This document shows, piece by piece, positions 53,690 through 64,000 of a stretch of DNA of 64,000 nucleotides. Below the pieces are notes generated by a model. That model searched no databases, was not told the origin of the DNA, and was given only the letters and a program-made list of their open reading frames with translations. The DNA is taken from NCBI GenBank assembly GCA_022577435.1, contig JAKOON010000006.1, forward strand, positions 13,834,501 to 13,898,500, written 5' to 3'. The DNA comes from Embiotoca jacksoni (lineage: Eukaryota > Chordata > Actinopteri > Embiotocidae). Both the position numbers and the translations under genes were made by a program. The first letter of the stretch is position 1. The number at the start of each line of letters is the position of its first letter.

Positions 53690-53985
53690 TTTCCTGGCAG
53701 CAGGGTCACATGACCTGCTTCTCCTCTCCAACCCATTCACCTGTCCCCACTCAGCCAATCAACACCGCTGTACAATGTGTATACTGTACCTCTGCCGGAT
53801 CGTCTTTGTGCCTCGTGTTGTTGCTTTCCAGGGTTCAGTTCCTGTCTCATCCTTGTTTGTTTTTGAAACTTGATTATGTTTTGGGATTCTGCCTCAACCT
53901 GCTCTGTGTGATTTGCTTCCTGCCTGTTTGTATTTGTCCAAGGTTTGTAACTGCCCTTCTTGCAAGTAAAGCTCTTTTGGTGTCA
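53690..53985 (+). repeat. possible 3' tail of a fish retroelement
   Basis: The order TCACCTGTCCCCACTCAGCC, CTGCCGGATCGTCTTTGTGC, a Gly/Leu-poor TGTTTGTTTTTG stretch and AAGTAAAGCTCTTTTGG resembles the non-coding 3' ends of fish retroelements. The assignment is by resemblance only; no reverse transcriptase sequence is present. Confidence 0.35.
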
Positions 53986-56077
53986 ATAGTCATGCTATTT
54001 GGTCCTAATTTATGTCTATGATAGTGTTTTTTTAAGGATTTAGAAATACCACTCACAAAGACAGAGTGAAGGACAGTGTGAAAGACTGAAAAACCTAAAT
54101 TCTAACCCAGTCAATAACATCTAATATTTTATCCAGCGCCTGTACATGAAAGCACCCATAGCATATAAAAAAATGGTCCGATTTTTACCAAAGCTTTTCA
54201 TATAAGCTTGAATTTAGGTGGTATTGTTACAAACATCAGGAAAGTATCTTTATATCCAGACATTAGATAGCTTGGCCAGGTATTTGGTAAAACCTCTGGT
54301 GACAGCACACTAAAACAACAGAAATACTCCTAGGAAGGAGGTGGGAAATGAATGGGGAGTTTATACATTGTTGAGCTCACATGGGAATTGTACAACATGA
54401 ATATTCAATGCACACCTTAGAATAAACTATTGTGTTCCCATTTCAAGCCCATTTCAGCCGGGATTGTTTTTCAAGTCTGAATTCAAAGAGGCAAATGACT
54501 ATACAGTCAGACACACAAGCTAATGCTGTTACATAAAAATACAAGTAGATGGAGTGATGCATGATGAAATTCAAATTAAACTTAAAAGAAACTGATCTAC
54601 AGATTTTATTTTTCAGAATTTAATGTTTGAAAAGTACATTACATGTAAGAATAGACGTTTTAACAGAGTGCTGTAACGTGATGTGACTAGAGCAGGGGGA
54701 AGCATTAACCTTTATAAGGAAGTATTCCAAGTTATAATGCTTTATCAACATCAGTATCTGCGTTACACACATGTATAAATATTATAAATTAATGTATTAT
54801 TGATTAATATTGTTTTTACTAAAATAATTAGAAATTTGAAAATAGGCAGTCAAAGAAGCTTAACATGCATTTAATAATACCACCACGGCATATGCTGTAC
54901 TTAATGAAATTGTCTAGATGTTTACTTGACTGTGTGAATAGTATTACCATACCCCATTTACACAAATTAAAATATTATTTCAGTTATCCAGAAAAAAATG
55001 GTGTTTCAGAAGTAAAATAAAAGTCAGGATTTTTTAAGGAGCTCAGTATGAATCCTGAAGATTGTTTCTACCGCTACAACTGGTATATCACTCAAATAAT
55101 GGCCTGCATTAATTATTCTAATCGCATTAAAGGGGGCTGTTGGTTCCCAGGGATGACATTAAGAAATGGTCTCCACAGGCGGAAATACAAGACATTTTGT
55201 GCCAATACAAGTAGCAGACTGCACAATCCACCCAGCTTGGAGGAAGTAGATTAATTTAAAGCAACACAACTACTACCCAACCAGCCACAAAGTGACCGTA
55301 GAAATAAAACCTGACTCATGCCAAAGAAAAGTGATACGCCAACTGTGTTTGTGCTACTGCTGGCTGTGTGCCAGCGCACAATCAGAGGCCTTAATGTGAT
55401 ACATTTGCGAATAGTAACTACTGCTACAATGGAGTCCTAACTGATCATAAAGCTCATGAATGTTTCATACTAAGATATGCCAAATTAAGATCCTGGCACC
55501 CAGGGTTGAGTGGGGTGCTTGATTAAGATCAAGCAGAGACCCACACTGAAGAGCCTGTTATAAAGTCTGTTTTAAATGTCTAAATCAGAGGGCCTGGCCC
55601 AGTCAGGATTCTATGTCTGGCTCTCTTTCCAATTCCCACTGATGTGCCGGCTGGTTTTCCCAGAGGGATCAGGGCCAAAGGATGATCTGCCATGCTCAGA
55701 TGCTCATCGAAGACTGCAAACCCCTTTCCTTCAAAATGCGAGGCAAAGGTCTTGGTTTAAGACCAACTCAAATGAATAATCACTAATATAGTACCATAAA
55801 TCACTGCTTTAATTCAGCACACATCTCTTTGTAACTCCGAATATGTGGGATAAACTTAACATAATGACATTCTGAAGCGGATTCCTCACAGCTTTTCATG
55901 TTCATCCCCTGTAAAGTTTAAAGCTCAATGCTGCACAACCGACATTTGAAAGGTGGCTGCATCACAAGTGGCTCTGAACACGTTGTTATCATTATCGCCA
56001 TCTTTTTTCACACACTGGATTTTTAACGTGCAAATTTAAAACACACATTCAGAGGAAATCAACAACTGTTTACTCAC

Positions 56078-56194
56078 TGATTCCTGGCTCTTGTCCTTTG
56101 CATCATACACAGTTAGCTTGACTAGTGTCTCTGGGCTAGCAGGATACTCTGAAGGGAAGGTCACCCCTGTCAGAAACAGCGGGTCTTTGTTGGC
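56078..56194 (-). CDS. inpp4b: inpp4b exon B: middle of the C2 domain
   Basis: This 117-nt exon is exactly 39 codons with phase 0 at both ends. It begins ANKDPLFLTGVTFPSEYP and ends KLTVYDAKDKSQES. The acceptor is CTCTCTGACAG and the donor is TCA/GTGAGT. The motif DPLFLTGVTFPSEYP is nearly identical to the type II 4-phosphatase as remembered, and LTVYDxKDKS is the strand and loop typical of C2 domains in this family. Because the exon is symmetric, skipping it would delete 39 residues of the C2 domain without a frameshift. A 73-bp CA tract (gene sense) ends about 38 nt upstream of the acceptor, so only a short stretch is left for the branch point and pyrimidine tract. Confidence 0.95.
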
Positions 56195-56231
56195 CTGTCA
56201 GAGAGGGGGACAACACAGAAGCGTGAGATAC

Positions 56232-56233
<2 letters not shown>

Positions 56234-56306
<73 letters not shown>
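56234..56306. repeat. (GT)n microsatellite next to the exon B acceptor
   Basis: A 73-bp GT array with one A interruption at 56273. In the inpp4b transcript it is CA. It ends 38 nt before the last intron base, so it lies just upstream of the probable branch site. Confidence 0.97.
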
Positions 56307-56309
<3 letters not shown>

Positions 56310-57995
56310 TGTGACAGTGTCCTGCCACACATGTTCATGAAAAAGCAGGAAGCCAAAGGGAAAAAAGGAGGGGAAGGGGGAATTGGGTGGTTAAATTCAG
56401 CCAGCAGCTGGTCTCAGTCTGTCCTCTTCTTCCTTCTCCAGGCGTTTCACCCCTTTCCTCTTGCCTCCCCTGCTTCCTCTCCTGGGCATGAAGAAAGAAG
56501 AAGATAGACCTCTCCCTGGTGGGTCTACCTGGAGCCCTGGCATAACTACAGTCTCCCAACTGAAACAGCTGGTCGGGAGCAACAAATGTTGACAGTTAAA
56601 CTGGCACAGTGGCAGGCTGGAAATGGGATTAAACCAAATACAGCAGCCAGTGTTGGACTTTCAAACATACCAGAGGGCCAAAATGGCATGAGCTAACGTT
56701 TGCTCACCACCTCCCAGAAATCACAATACCCAGTTACCACCTTTAACTTCAGGCTTGTTTAGCCATGGCCTTAAGAGGCCCTGATTGCATTCCGCTGTCA
56801 ACATCTCCACCCAACGAGGGTTTTACTGGCATTTGATTTATATTTAAAAGCTCTCTGAAACCACTGCAGTGACAGCAGAGTGAAAAACTGTATGTCAACT
56901 GGTGGAACTGCAGTGCTTATTGTTTAGATTACAGATAAGTAAAATCAGGAAATAAGGCAGGTCTCTGTAGTAATACACAGATGATATGACTGATTTTAAC
57001 ATCATTTTGAAAAAAGGGACATTTTCTGACAGTATCATAGTGATATGCCATGTGTCCACACTGTCTCTTTAAGAGACTTGTTTAAACAAAACTCAAACTG
57101 TTGAAAAAGTCCTGTTTGAAGTAGTTTATTTATTCTACTATATAATTTCTAGATTTGACAAGATCTTGATCAAGATATTAGGGTGTGGCATCCTGAGAGT
57201 TTCAGCCAGCTACATAGTTCATGAGTTCTAGCCCATAAATATTTTAGGTCATCTATCTTGCCACAGTCCCGCTCTTTGAATTTAACCTGGAATGGGGCAA
57301 AAATTCTTAGTCTGCAATAAACTCCAACCCAAAGACTGTTTAATGTGTTGCACCAGGAGCTGATGGGCTTTCCTGAAAATACTTAAGAATTGTTGAGCCA
57401 CTTGTTATTGTCAATTTGAACCAATTCAAAAGCTTTTAGTGTTTACACTGGGGGCTTCCTCTGCTTTTTGCTCTGCTCTGATGGGCGTCTCTAGAATGGA
57501 GGCCTTTGGGACCATGTGGGGACAGACTGGGAGTGGTAATGAGACAGACATAGACAGACTGGCAGACTGGCAGACATGCTTGAATGTATAGCCACACCCC
57601 TGAGTTAAAAACAAAACAAACAAACAAAACAAAAACAAAAAACATCAGCAAAGAAACTTAGACTGGGCGGTATAATTGAAACAAGTATGATGACATTGTA
57701 AAATCCTGATGTTTTAAATGTCAGCAAAATCACATGAAATATTCAGACTGTGTTTCATTGAACAAAACTCACAAAACCACATGTAAGACAACATTTTTGT
57801 TGGAAGCTAGGTTTGCTTGAACTTTTTAAAACTACTGACTGACTTATTACTTAGTCATAAACATTACAAGGATCGTGGTAAGTGCAAGGCTTCTGGAAAA
57901 CAGCACAGATAAAAAGAGTTACTCCTGCACAGTGACTCCACATCACGAATGTATTCATATAGGCAATATTAAAATCCCAATTGTATCTTCATCAT

Positions 57996-58117
57996 GACAG
58001 TCGACAGCGTAAAGAGACAGGAAACCAGTGCAGAGAGCGAAAGGGTGACATGTAACAAACGCCCCTCAGCTGAGAATCAAACCATCTTCAACCAGACACC
58101 CCGCTGCCGCCTGTGTA
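57996..58117 (-). mobile_element. fragment of a tRNA-derived SINE
   Basis: GACAGCGTAAAGAGACAGGA, GGGTGACATGTAACAAACG and CTGAGAATCAAACCATC follow the order of a common fish SINE head, in which GAATCGAACC is the complement of the polymerase III B box. Only about 120 bp remain. Confidence 0.5.
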
Positions 58118-58358
58118 ACTCTACTGAAACAAATATATAGTTTAGAGTCAGTGTGCAGGCGTTTTCATCAACAGGACAACATTACGGCTGATTATTTCGT
58201 CGAAATAAGTTGAAAGATTAGCATGAACTGAATGCGTCATCAGCAGCAGAGCCTCAAGACTACAATCAGAGGTTTTAGAATGTTGAGAGCTGAAACATTA
58301 AGTTTCCCTACAAACAGCAGCGTGCTTACACACAAAGACAGACTTTTGTGTTCCACTG

Positions 58359-58377
58359 CACGCACGCGCACACGCGC

Positions 58378-58443
<66 letters not shown>
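58359..58443. repeat. (CA)n microsatellite with CG steps
   Basis: It begins CACGCACGCGCACACGCGCA and continues as a pure CA array. In gene sense it is a UG tract. The CG steps at its left end favour Z-DNA. Confidence 0.97.
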
Positions 58444-58445
<2 letters not shown>

Positions 58446-58769
58446 CCTTACTGCACCACTAAACCACTGATCCTTCAGAAATCTTCCATGGGCTGACAGA
58501 GGGGAAATAAAAGGATTCTATCGCCTCTGATTTGAGCCTCTCTAGACATGGTAATGCTAGTCTCGATGCTGGGTTCCATTTTGCTGCCCAGCCATGAAGC
58601 TGTGTGGTTTGTGTACACTAACATCCTAAACACACAGCCTGATTCAGCACAGTGTGTACAGACACAGTGGAACCAATGCACTGCTTTGAGCTCGCTACAA
58701 ATCGGGATATCATCGGCACTGTACACTGACAAAAAGACAGACAGCACCATTATACTCAAGAATGTGCAG

Positions 58770-58885
<116 letters not shown>

Positions 58886-59303
58886 CCCTTTACACCTCCC
58901 TCACTCACAGGCTGAATAGGTCTCATTCAGACTTACCAGCATGCTTGGCAGCCTCAGCTGCAGCTGAATCTTCTTAAGGCTGCTGATGAGCTGAGATGAG
59001 CTAAAGTGGTAAGCCTGTCTCCATTTACACAGAGAAGTAAGCCAGTCTGTCATACAAGTGGTCAACATATGCTGAGGGGGACAGCTGCCCCTCTCTTGTG
59101 TTTTTGTCCATTTGGTTGCAATCCTCAGTGGAACAGGCAATTTAGGCCATTAAGAGGGTGTGTTTGTGTGTGATTGGGTTGAGGGGAAAGTACATGTATT
59201 CTGCCTTGAATCTCCCGACACTGGAGGTTTTTCTCTCTCCCTTGACCACTTATAATTACATATAAACACACTGTGACTAGACTTTTTGGACTGCCTCCAG
59301 GCA

Positions 59304-59318
59304 GGGGGGGGGAGGGGG
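59304..59318 (+). repeat. G-run cluster
   Basis: Nine G, one A and five G. It is a weak G-quadruplex candidate on the plus strand. Confidence 0.5.
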
Positions 59319-60273
59319 TTCTCTGCTTCCATGACATCAAAAGCTGTTTTATCCCCTGGCTTTGCATGACGTCAAATCCTCTCGAGTACTGCCACTCCTG
59401 GACCCATTGCCTATGTTTTAGGAATGGGATTTTCCTACACAGACATATTAAGGTTTGGCACAGGATGCAGCTCTTTCCATCCCAATTCCTCATCTCTTGT
59501 GTCCTGCTAAACATACAGGAGAAAGCATGCACATGTGGAAAACAGTGAACTTACCATTTCTACTGAATTTTTCTCTCTCTACACACTTAATAAAAGATAC
59601 GAGACAGAATTTTTGTGTCTGCAGCTTCAAATACAATTTGTCCAAGATGTTTCCTTTTGCACTTTAAAGTGATTTAGAGGGCTTTAGATCTTCAACTTAA
59701 GCTGTCACTGGTCTTTCCTGTTTTACCAACAGCAGATTAAGATACAGTACCAGCACTGAGACATACACTTGCTTTGTGAAGATAAAAAGGGTCTGCCTAT
59801 TGTGGAAATATGGCACAGTGTCCCAGTTTAATATTATATTAATTTCTATTAAGTATAAATTATGTACTATTGTTAACAGTATGCTGTTTGAACAATTAGT
59901 AAACAAGACATTTGTCTACTTGACTGTTGTGTACTCAAAGGAACTTAAACAAGTGCTTCACCAGTGGATTTGGCTTTTTACTTTTTTTTTTACCCCAGTT
60001 ACCTTCTTTTCTATTTTTGATACAAACAAATACACACTGTCAATTTCACATTTCAAAACACCAAGCAAATATTTTCCCAAGGATTGACTATTTTATGTCA
60101 TGCTCTTGTTTTCTCTGTGCACCAGAGGCTGTCGCACCACAATGCTTGTCTTTTTCTTCAAACTGCAAGAAGCTAATTCATGTCTGTTGTTTTTATAGTT
60201 GTAAACTCTCAAGTGACACCACCTACATATAAAAAAATGATATCATAATCTACTATTCACTCTGATGTTTTGA

Positions 60274-61150
60274 GGTATTCACTCACCTATCACTTTGGTG
60301 AGAACACCTGAATACCTACTTAGTCATGCATTCACCTATAATGTGGCAGCTGCTGATGAAGATGGAGGGTCAGATGCTTCAGTTAATGATCAAATAAAAC
60401 ATCAGAATGACCTCCGGGTTTTCACGCACAACTGTCTCCAGAGTTTACTCAGAATGGCACCAAAGACAAACCTATCCAGAGAGCAGCAGTTCTGCAGACA
60501 CCTACAACTTACAACCTACAACAGACAAAGGCCAAACTGGTTGGAGCTGACAGAAAGGCTACGCTAACTCCGACAACAACTCTTTACAACAGCGGTGATC
60601 AGAAAAGCATCTTTGAATGCACAACACGTCCAACCGGGATGCACTACAACAGCAGAAAACCACGTCAGGTTCCACTCCTGTCAACCAAGGCCATAAATGT
60701 GAGAATGCCGTGGGCACAGGCTCACCAAAACACAACAGTTGAAAATATAAAAAAAAAAAAATTTGCCTGGTGCAACTAATCTCAATTTTTTTGCTGAGGC
60801 AGCAGCTGGCTGACTCCAGCATGACTCCATGAACCCAACCTGCCTTGTGTCAACAGTCCAGACTGTTGCTGGAGCACTGGTGTGGGGAATGTTTTCTCGC
60901 ACACTTTGGACCCCTTAATACCAAACGATAAAGGCTTAAATCGCATTGCTTAAGTATTGTTGCCAACCACATGAACCCCTTTAAGGCCACAGTGTACCAT
61001 CTTCTAATGGCTGTTTTCAGCAGGGTAATGCTCATGCATTATAAACATGGACCAGAATGCTTCTTGTTGAATTAATGCCACAAAGAATTGAGGCTGTTTT
61101 GAGGGCAAACAGGGGCCCTACCCATCGCTATGAAGTACCTGTGTATCATT
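60274..61150 (+). pseudogene. Tc1-like transposon relic with internal deletions
   Basis: Blocks along 60300-61130 follow the order of a fish Tc1/mariner-type transposon. These are GAGAACACCTGAATACCT near the left end, TTTTCACGCACAACTGTCTC, CTGACAGAAAGGCTACGC, AGAAAAGCATCTTTGAATGC, CCACGTCAGGTTCCACTCCT, GGCACAGGCTCACCAAAAC, CCTGCCTTGTGTCAACAGTC, TGGTGTGGGGAATGTTTTCT and AAAGAATTGAGGCTGTTTTG. Part of the N-terminal helix-turn-helix region and much of the catalytic DDE region are deleted, and several frameshifts occur. The longest open piece is about 90 codons at 60295-60567. It cannot encode an active transposase. It is inserted in the intron between exons A and B, antisense to the gene. Confidence 0.85.
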
Positions 61151-62876
61151 TTATTTTACTGTACTGTAACAGTTGGTATCTTTAGGCACTCTATAAAATA
61201 AATATGTGCTAAACACAGTTCTGTGCTATTTTCTGTACTGTTTCAGTAACCAACTACTGATGCGTACATTGGTTTCAACTAGAAAAGTGAAATACTCAGA
61301 CCTAAAAGGATTTAATGCTATTTAGTTATTTTCTCCGACTTGTGTCTGGTAATTCATGTCCAAGACTATAGAGCAGCTGACATGTTCCATCATTTATCTT
61401 CTGAATCTAACTCATATCACACACAGCGGATTCTTGGTAACACACCTATCACATGATTAGGACTAATGCTGGAGCTTTTCAAGCTGCCAAGCCAACCAGC
61501 GTCCAGCAATGCCGATAGCAGCTGTTGAGAGCAGGCATCCTGGGAATGTGACAACAGGAGAAACACAAGTGGCAGTTGTTGTGCCGTCTTCAGATACTGA
61601 GACTCCGCAGCACACACAAAGACACAAACACTCTCACACACATCCACAGGTCCTCCTTTGGCCACACAGGTTAATGAACATCTGTTACTGTGCATGTTGG
61701 ATGGCAATGTTTTAGTGGGAAACCTGACTGGTTATCTGTGTCCTATCAAGTAACCTGTGTTCTTGTGAATGTACTAAAACTTTATTCAAAGAGGAGTTTA
61801 ATGACACAGATTTGTTTCAAAGTTGTTCTACGTCTCAGTCAAAATACCACAAATATTGGTAAACTGATTGATCTAATTATTATTATTGGAAGTGCTAAAA
61901 ATACTCGTTTATGTAATAGAAATGATGTTCACTTACATTACATTATCCAGAATAATAAAATAAATATATGGCACAGCAAATTCCTCAGACTATCTTCGAG
62001 TCTCTTATAAGGTTGCAAACCTCTCTTTTTAAAACAGACTTATAAAATCCTACTGAATGTTCACATACCCTGTTTTTGTGAAGTCGAAAGCAGTCCATAT
62101 CTTCAGATCCTTCTCCAAATCCTGAACATTACTGCCATGAAATCAAAACTCCAGCGGAACTCCAGAGTGTCTGCAGAGCTGGCTGAGCCAGCACACAGTA
62201 TCCTACCACATCCTGTGTTTCCACACACACATGCACTTACACACATACGCGGCTGTTCCCTTCACTGAGGGGAAAAGCAGTTGAAATCAGTCTTTCAAAG
62301 AGACAGTTATGCTAATTTAGCTTTACTGGATTAGGAGGAAAATAGTGTCTCTTTTTTATGCGTCTGGAAACTTTGCCCTCATACGAGGAAGAAAAAGGAG
62401 AAGAAGAAAAGAAAAGAAAAACTGTGTGTGTTGGTCTATTCACATGTGTGTAAGTGTGTGTTCTATGGTGCGGCGGGGGGCAGCTGTTGCTGCCCAAAAA
62501 ACACTTGTGTGCTGTTGCCTTAGCAACACACTGTCACACTGCAGGTAAAAAGAAGAATTTAAAGAGGTGAAAGAGCACAAAAACCATTTCATTATATGTA
62601 ACCTCCACACAATTAAACCCACAAACATGTACTGTATATTCCCTGATTAAGAGCTTCACACCAACTCACGGGGGTGTCTGAACTCAACTGTCACAGGAAA
62701 TACAAGTTTAACGTTCATTGTCTGTTCCACTTCGGTGAGTCAGATGGGAAAAAAGTTTGAGAAAAAAAAAGAGGGCAGATAGAAAGGGAGAGAACACCAA
62801 CCAAGACCCAGTGACCCAGAGACACAGCAAAACAACAAACATCAAGGGTCACAGAGAGCCAGAGAGAGGATGGCAC

Positions 62877-62878
<2 letters not shown>

Positions 62879-62960
<82 letters not shown>

Positions 62961-62970
62961 CATGCGTGCG
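62879..62970. repeat. (GT)n microsatellite next to the exon A donor
   Basis: A pure GT array (62879-62956, 39 units) followed by GC-interrupted alternating DNA to 62970. In the inpp4b transcript it is CA. The alternating part begins about 10 nt and the pure CA part about 24 nt downstream of the 5' splice site at 62979. Confidence 0.98.
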
Positions 62971-62979
62971 ATGCCTTAC

Positions 62980-63098
62980 CTCAACTATCTCAGTGCACAC
63001 GTGAGACACAAGGTGCTGCTTGTGGCGATCTATGACAGCCACCTGGACCAAAGCATTGGGCTTCCTGTCTCTGCCTGAGGCCTCCAGATCATTACAGG
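62980..63098 (-). CDS. inpp4b: inpp4b exon A: start of the C2 domain
   Basis: This 119-nt internal exon reads 2 nt plus 39 codons, beginning CNDLEASGRDRKPNALVQV and ending VSHVCTEIVE. The acceptor is a pyrimidine-rich run ending in GCAG. The donor is GAG/GTAAGG, close to consensus. The incoming phase needs one G from the previous exon, giving Ala-Cys-Asn-Asp-Leu, which parallels the LACKDL context remembered for human INPP4B. It encodes the first beta strands of the C2 domain, thought to bind acidic phospholipids and bring the phosphatase to membranes. The frame stays open for some distance upstream of the acceptor, but that part resembles nothing in the family. A long CA tract in gene sense begins almost at once after the donor. 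The preceding exon is not in the window. Confidence 0.95.
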
Positions 63099-64000
63099 CT
63101 GCACAGAGGAAGAGAGGGAGGAAGGGAGAAACGATAGAGAGAGGAGAGGATGGAGAGAAAATGGGAGACGAGAAGAGGATGAAATATGAGAACGGAAGAT
63201 AATACTTTAGGATACACAAATCACACGACACTGGGTCACAAATGGTGAAAATGACAGTAGATGGCAGGGAATCACAGTAAATAAACATACAGCAGGAGGA
63301 GAAAGAAGAAAACAGCCAAAGTAGATTTAAAAACATCTCCTGTTGGATTAGGAGCTCTATATTACACCAGTTGTAAAGTGGCGTCGAGCGCCATGCAAGT
63401 GTCTTTGCAAGTTTCCGGCTGACGCAGTTACGATTCTCCTGTCCGGCACCCTGGTTTTGTACTTGCGCCCATCTGAGCACCCATGGACCTGCTGGTCTTA
63501 AGGCACACTGTGGGTGCAGTACTTGCTCAAAGTAGCAGAAAGTGATTGGCCAACAAAAACCTGGTTTTATGTCAATGGTGCAGTATTTTATTGTTTTTTA
63601 ATGAGTGCATTATGAGGATAGTAATGTGGGACTAGATAGGCAGGTGCACAACACGCACAACATGCATAACCTTTGCTTGTTACACAAACAGGGACCTGCA
63701 GCAGCGCACCAATATGTGTAAAGATTACAAATAAAAAGATTATAATGTGAAAGATTATTATTCAGTTCAATAATCTGCCCAATCTGCACACTAACAGATC
63801 TGTTTCCCCGGTGGAGAGGTGTTCTTTCCGACTACTCAGCAAATCTGTCAACGTAATAGCAATCCGCCAAGGTGAAAGTACACCCGCTCTTAAAGCAGTT
63901 GGGAGACGACTCTGATTGGTTTATTTCCTGTTACGTACAAAACACAACAATGATTAATTAAGAGACTAAGTACCAACCTTTTAAACCATGTGCCTTACTT
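63099..64000 (-). other. inpp4b: inpp4b intron upstream of exon A (partial)
   Basis: This is intron sequence 5' of exon A in gene sense. Positions 63110-63190 are purine-rich on the plus strand, so they form a strong pyrimidine run ahead of the exon A acceptor. From about 63374 to the window end the sequence resembles a common fish interspersed repeat. No earlier coding exon was found. Confidence 0.8.
63374..64000 (+). repeat. teleost interspersed repeat, truncated by the window end
   Basis: GGGAGACGACTCTGATTGGT, TTTATTTCCTGTTACGTAC, ATGATTAATTAAGAGACTAA and TTAAACCATG near the right side match a frequent fish repeat. The left part, with AAAGTGGCGTCGAGCGCC and GTACTTGCGCCCA, is probably the same element. 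It may continue beyond the window. Confidence 0.55.

Noticed and set aside
61830..62020. Possible LINE reverse-transcriptase tail in a plus-strand frame with LIDLIIIIGSAKN
   Set aside because: The resemblance to fish LINE C-termini is too weak and no upstream catalytic motif is present.
63110..63480. Extension of the exon A open frame upstream of its acceptor
   Set aside because: The frame is open, but the sequence is pyrimidine-tract and repeat DNA with no family similarity; the AG acceptor at 63099-63100 marks the exon start.

Overview
This window is vertebrate nuclear DNA, almost certainly from a ray-finned (teleost) fish. It is AT-rich and full of long CA/GT and GA dinucleotide arrays. 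It also carries many short, decayed transposon copies of kinds familiar from fish genomes: a Tc1-like DNA element, small terminal-inverted-repeat elements and tRNA-derived SINEs. There are no long open reading frames, operons or bacterial signals. Most open frames over 60 codons are chance frames or read through microsatellites as runs of Thr-His, Cys-Val, Leu-Ser or Arg-Glu.

One gene is recognisable. It lies on the minus strand and occupies the whole window as small exons in very large introns. Five exons were found from splice signals plus protein similarity; read in gene order they are 63098-62980, 56194-56078, 32600-32521, 7694-7583 and 2819-2750. They join with consistent reading phase into about 167 codons and encode the N-terminal C2 domain region of inositol polyphosphate 4-phosphatase type II (inpp4b). 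This enzyme removes the 4-phosphate from phosphatidylinositol 3,4-bisphosphate. The first exons and the catalytic C-terminal part lie outside the window, so the gene is partial at both ends.

Layout: 1-2749 is intron after the last visible exon. 2820-7582 is a 4.8 kb intron. 7695-32520 is a 24.8 kb intron with at least seven decayed transposable elements and an ACGC tandem array. 32601-56077 is a 23.5 kb intron holding a dense CA+GA microsatellite cluster near 36.3-37.0 kb and several large GT arrays. 56195-62979 is a 6.8 kb intron with long CA tracts (gene sense) just inside both ends, two long UG tracts in the middle and a Tc1-like relic. 63099-64000 is intron upstream of the first visible exon, mostly an interspersed repeat that runs off the window.

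The most interesting structure is in the 62.98-56.19 kb intron. CA tracts sit right beside the 5' splice site and 38 nt from the 3' splice site. Complementary UG tracts lie between them, and a frame-preserving 54-nt exon-like segment lies next to one of the UG tracts. Repeat-family names given here come from recognition by eye, not from a database search.
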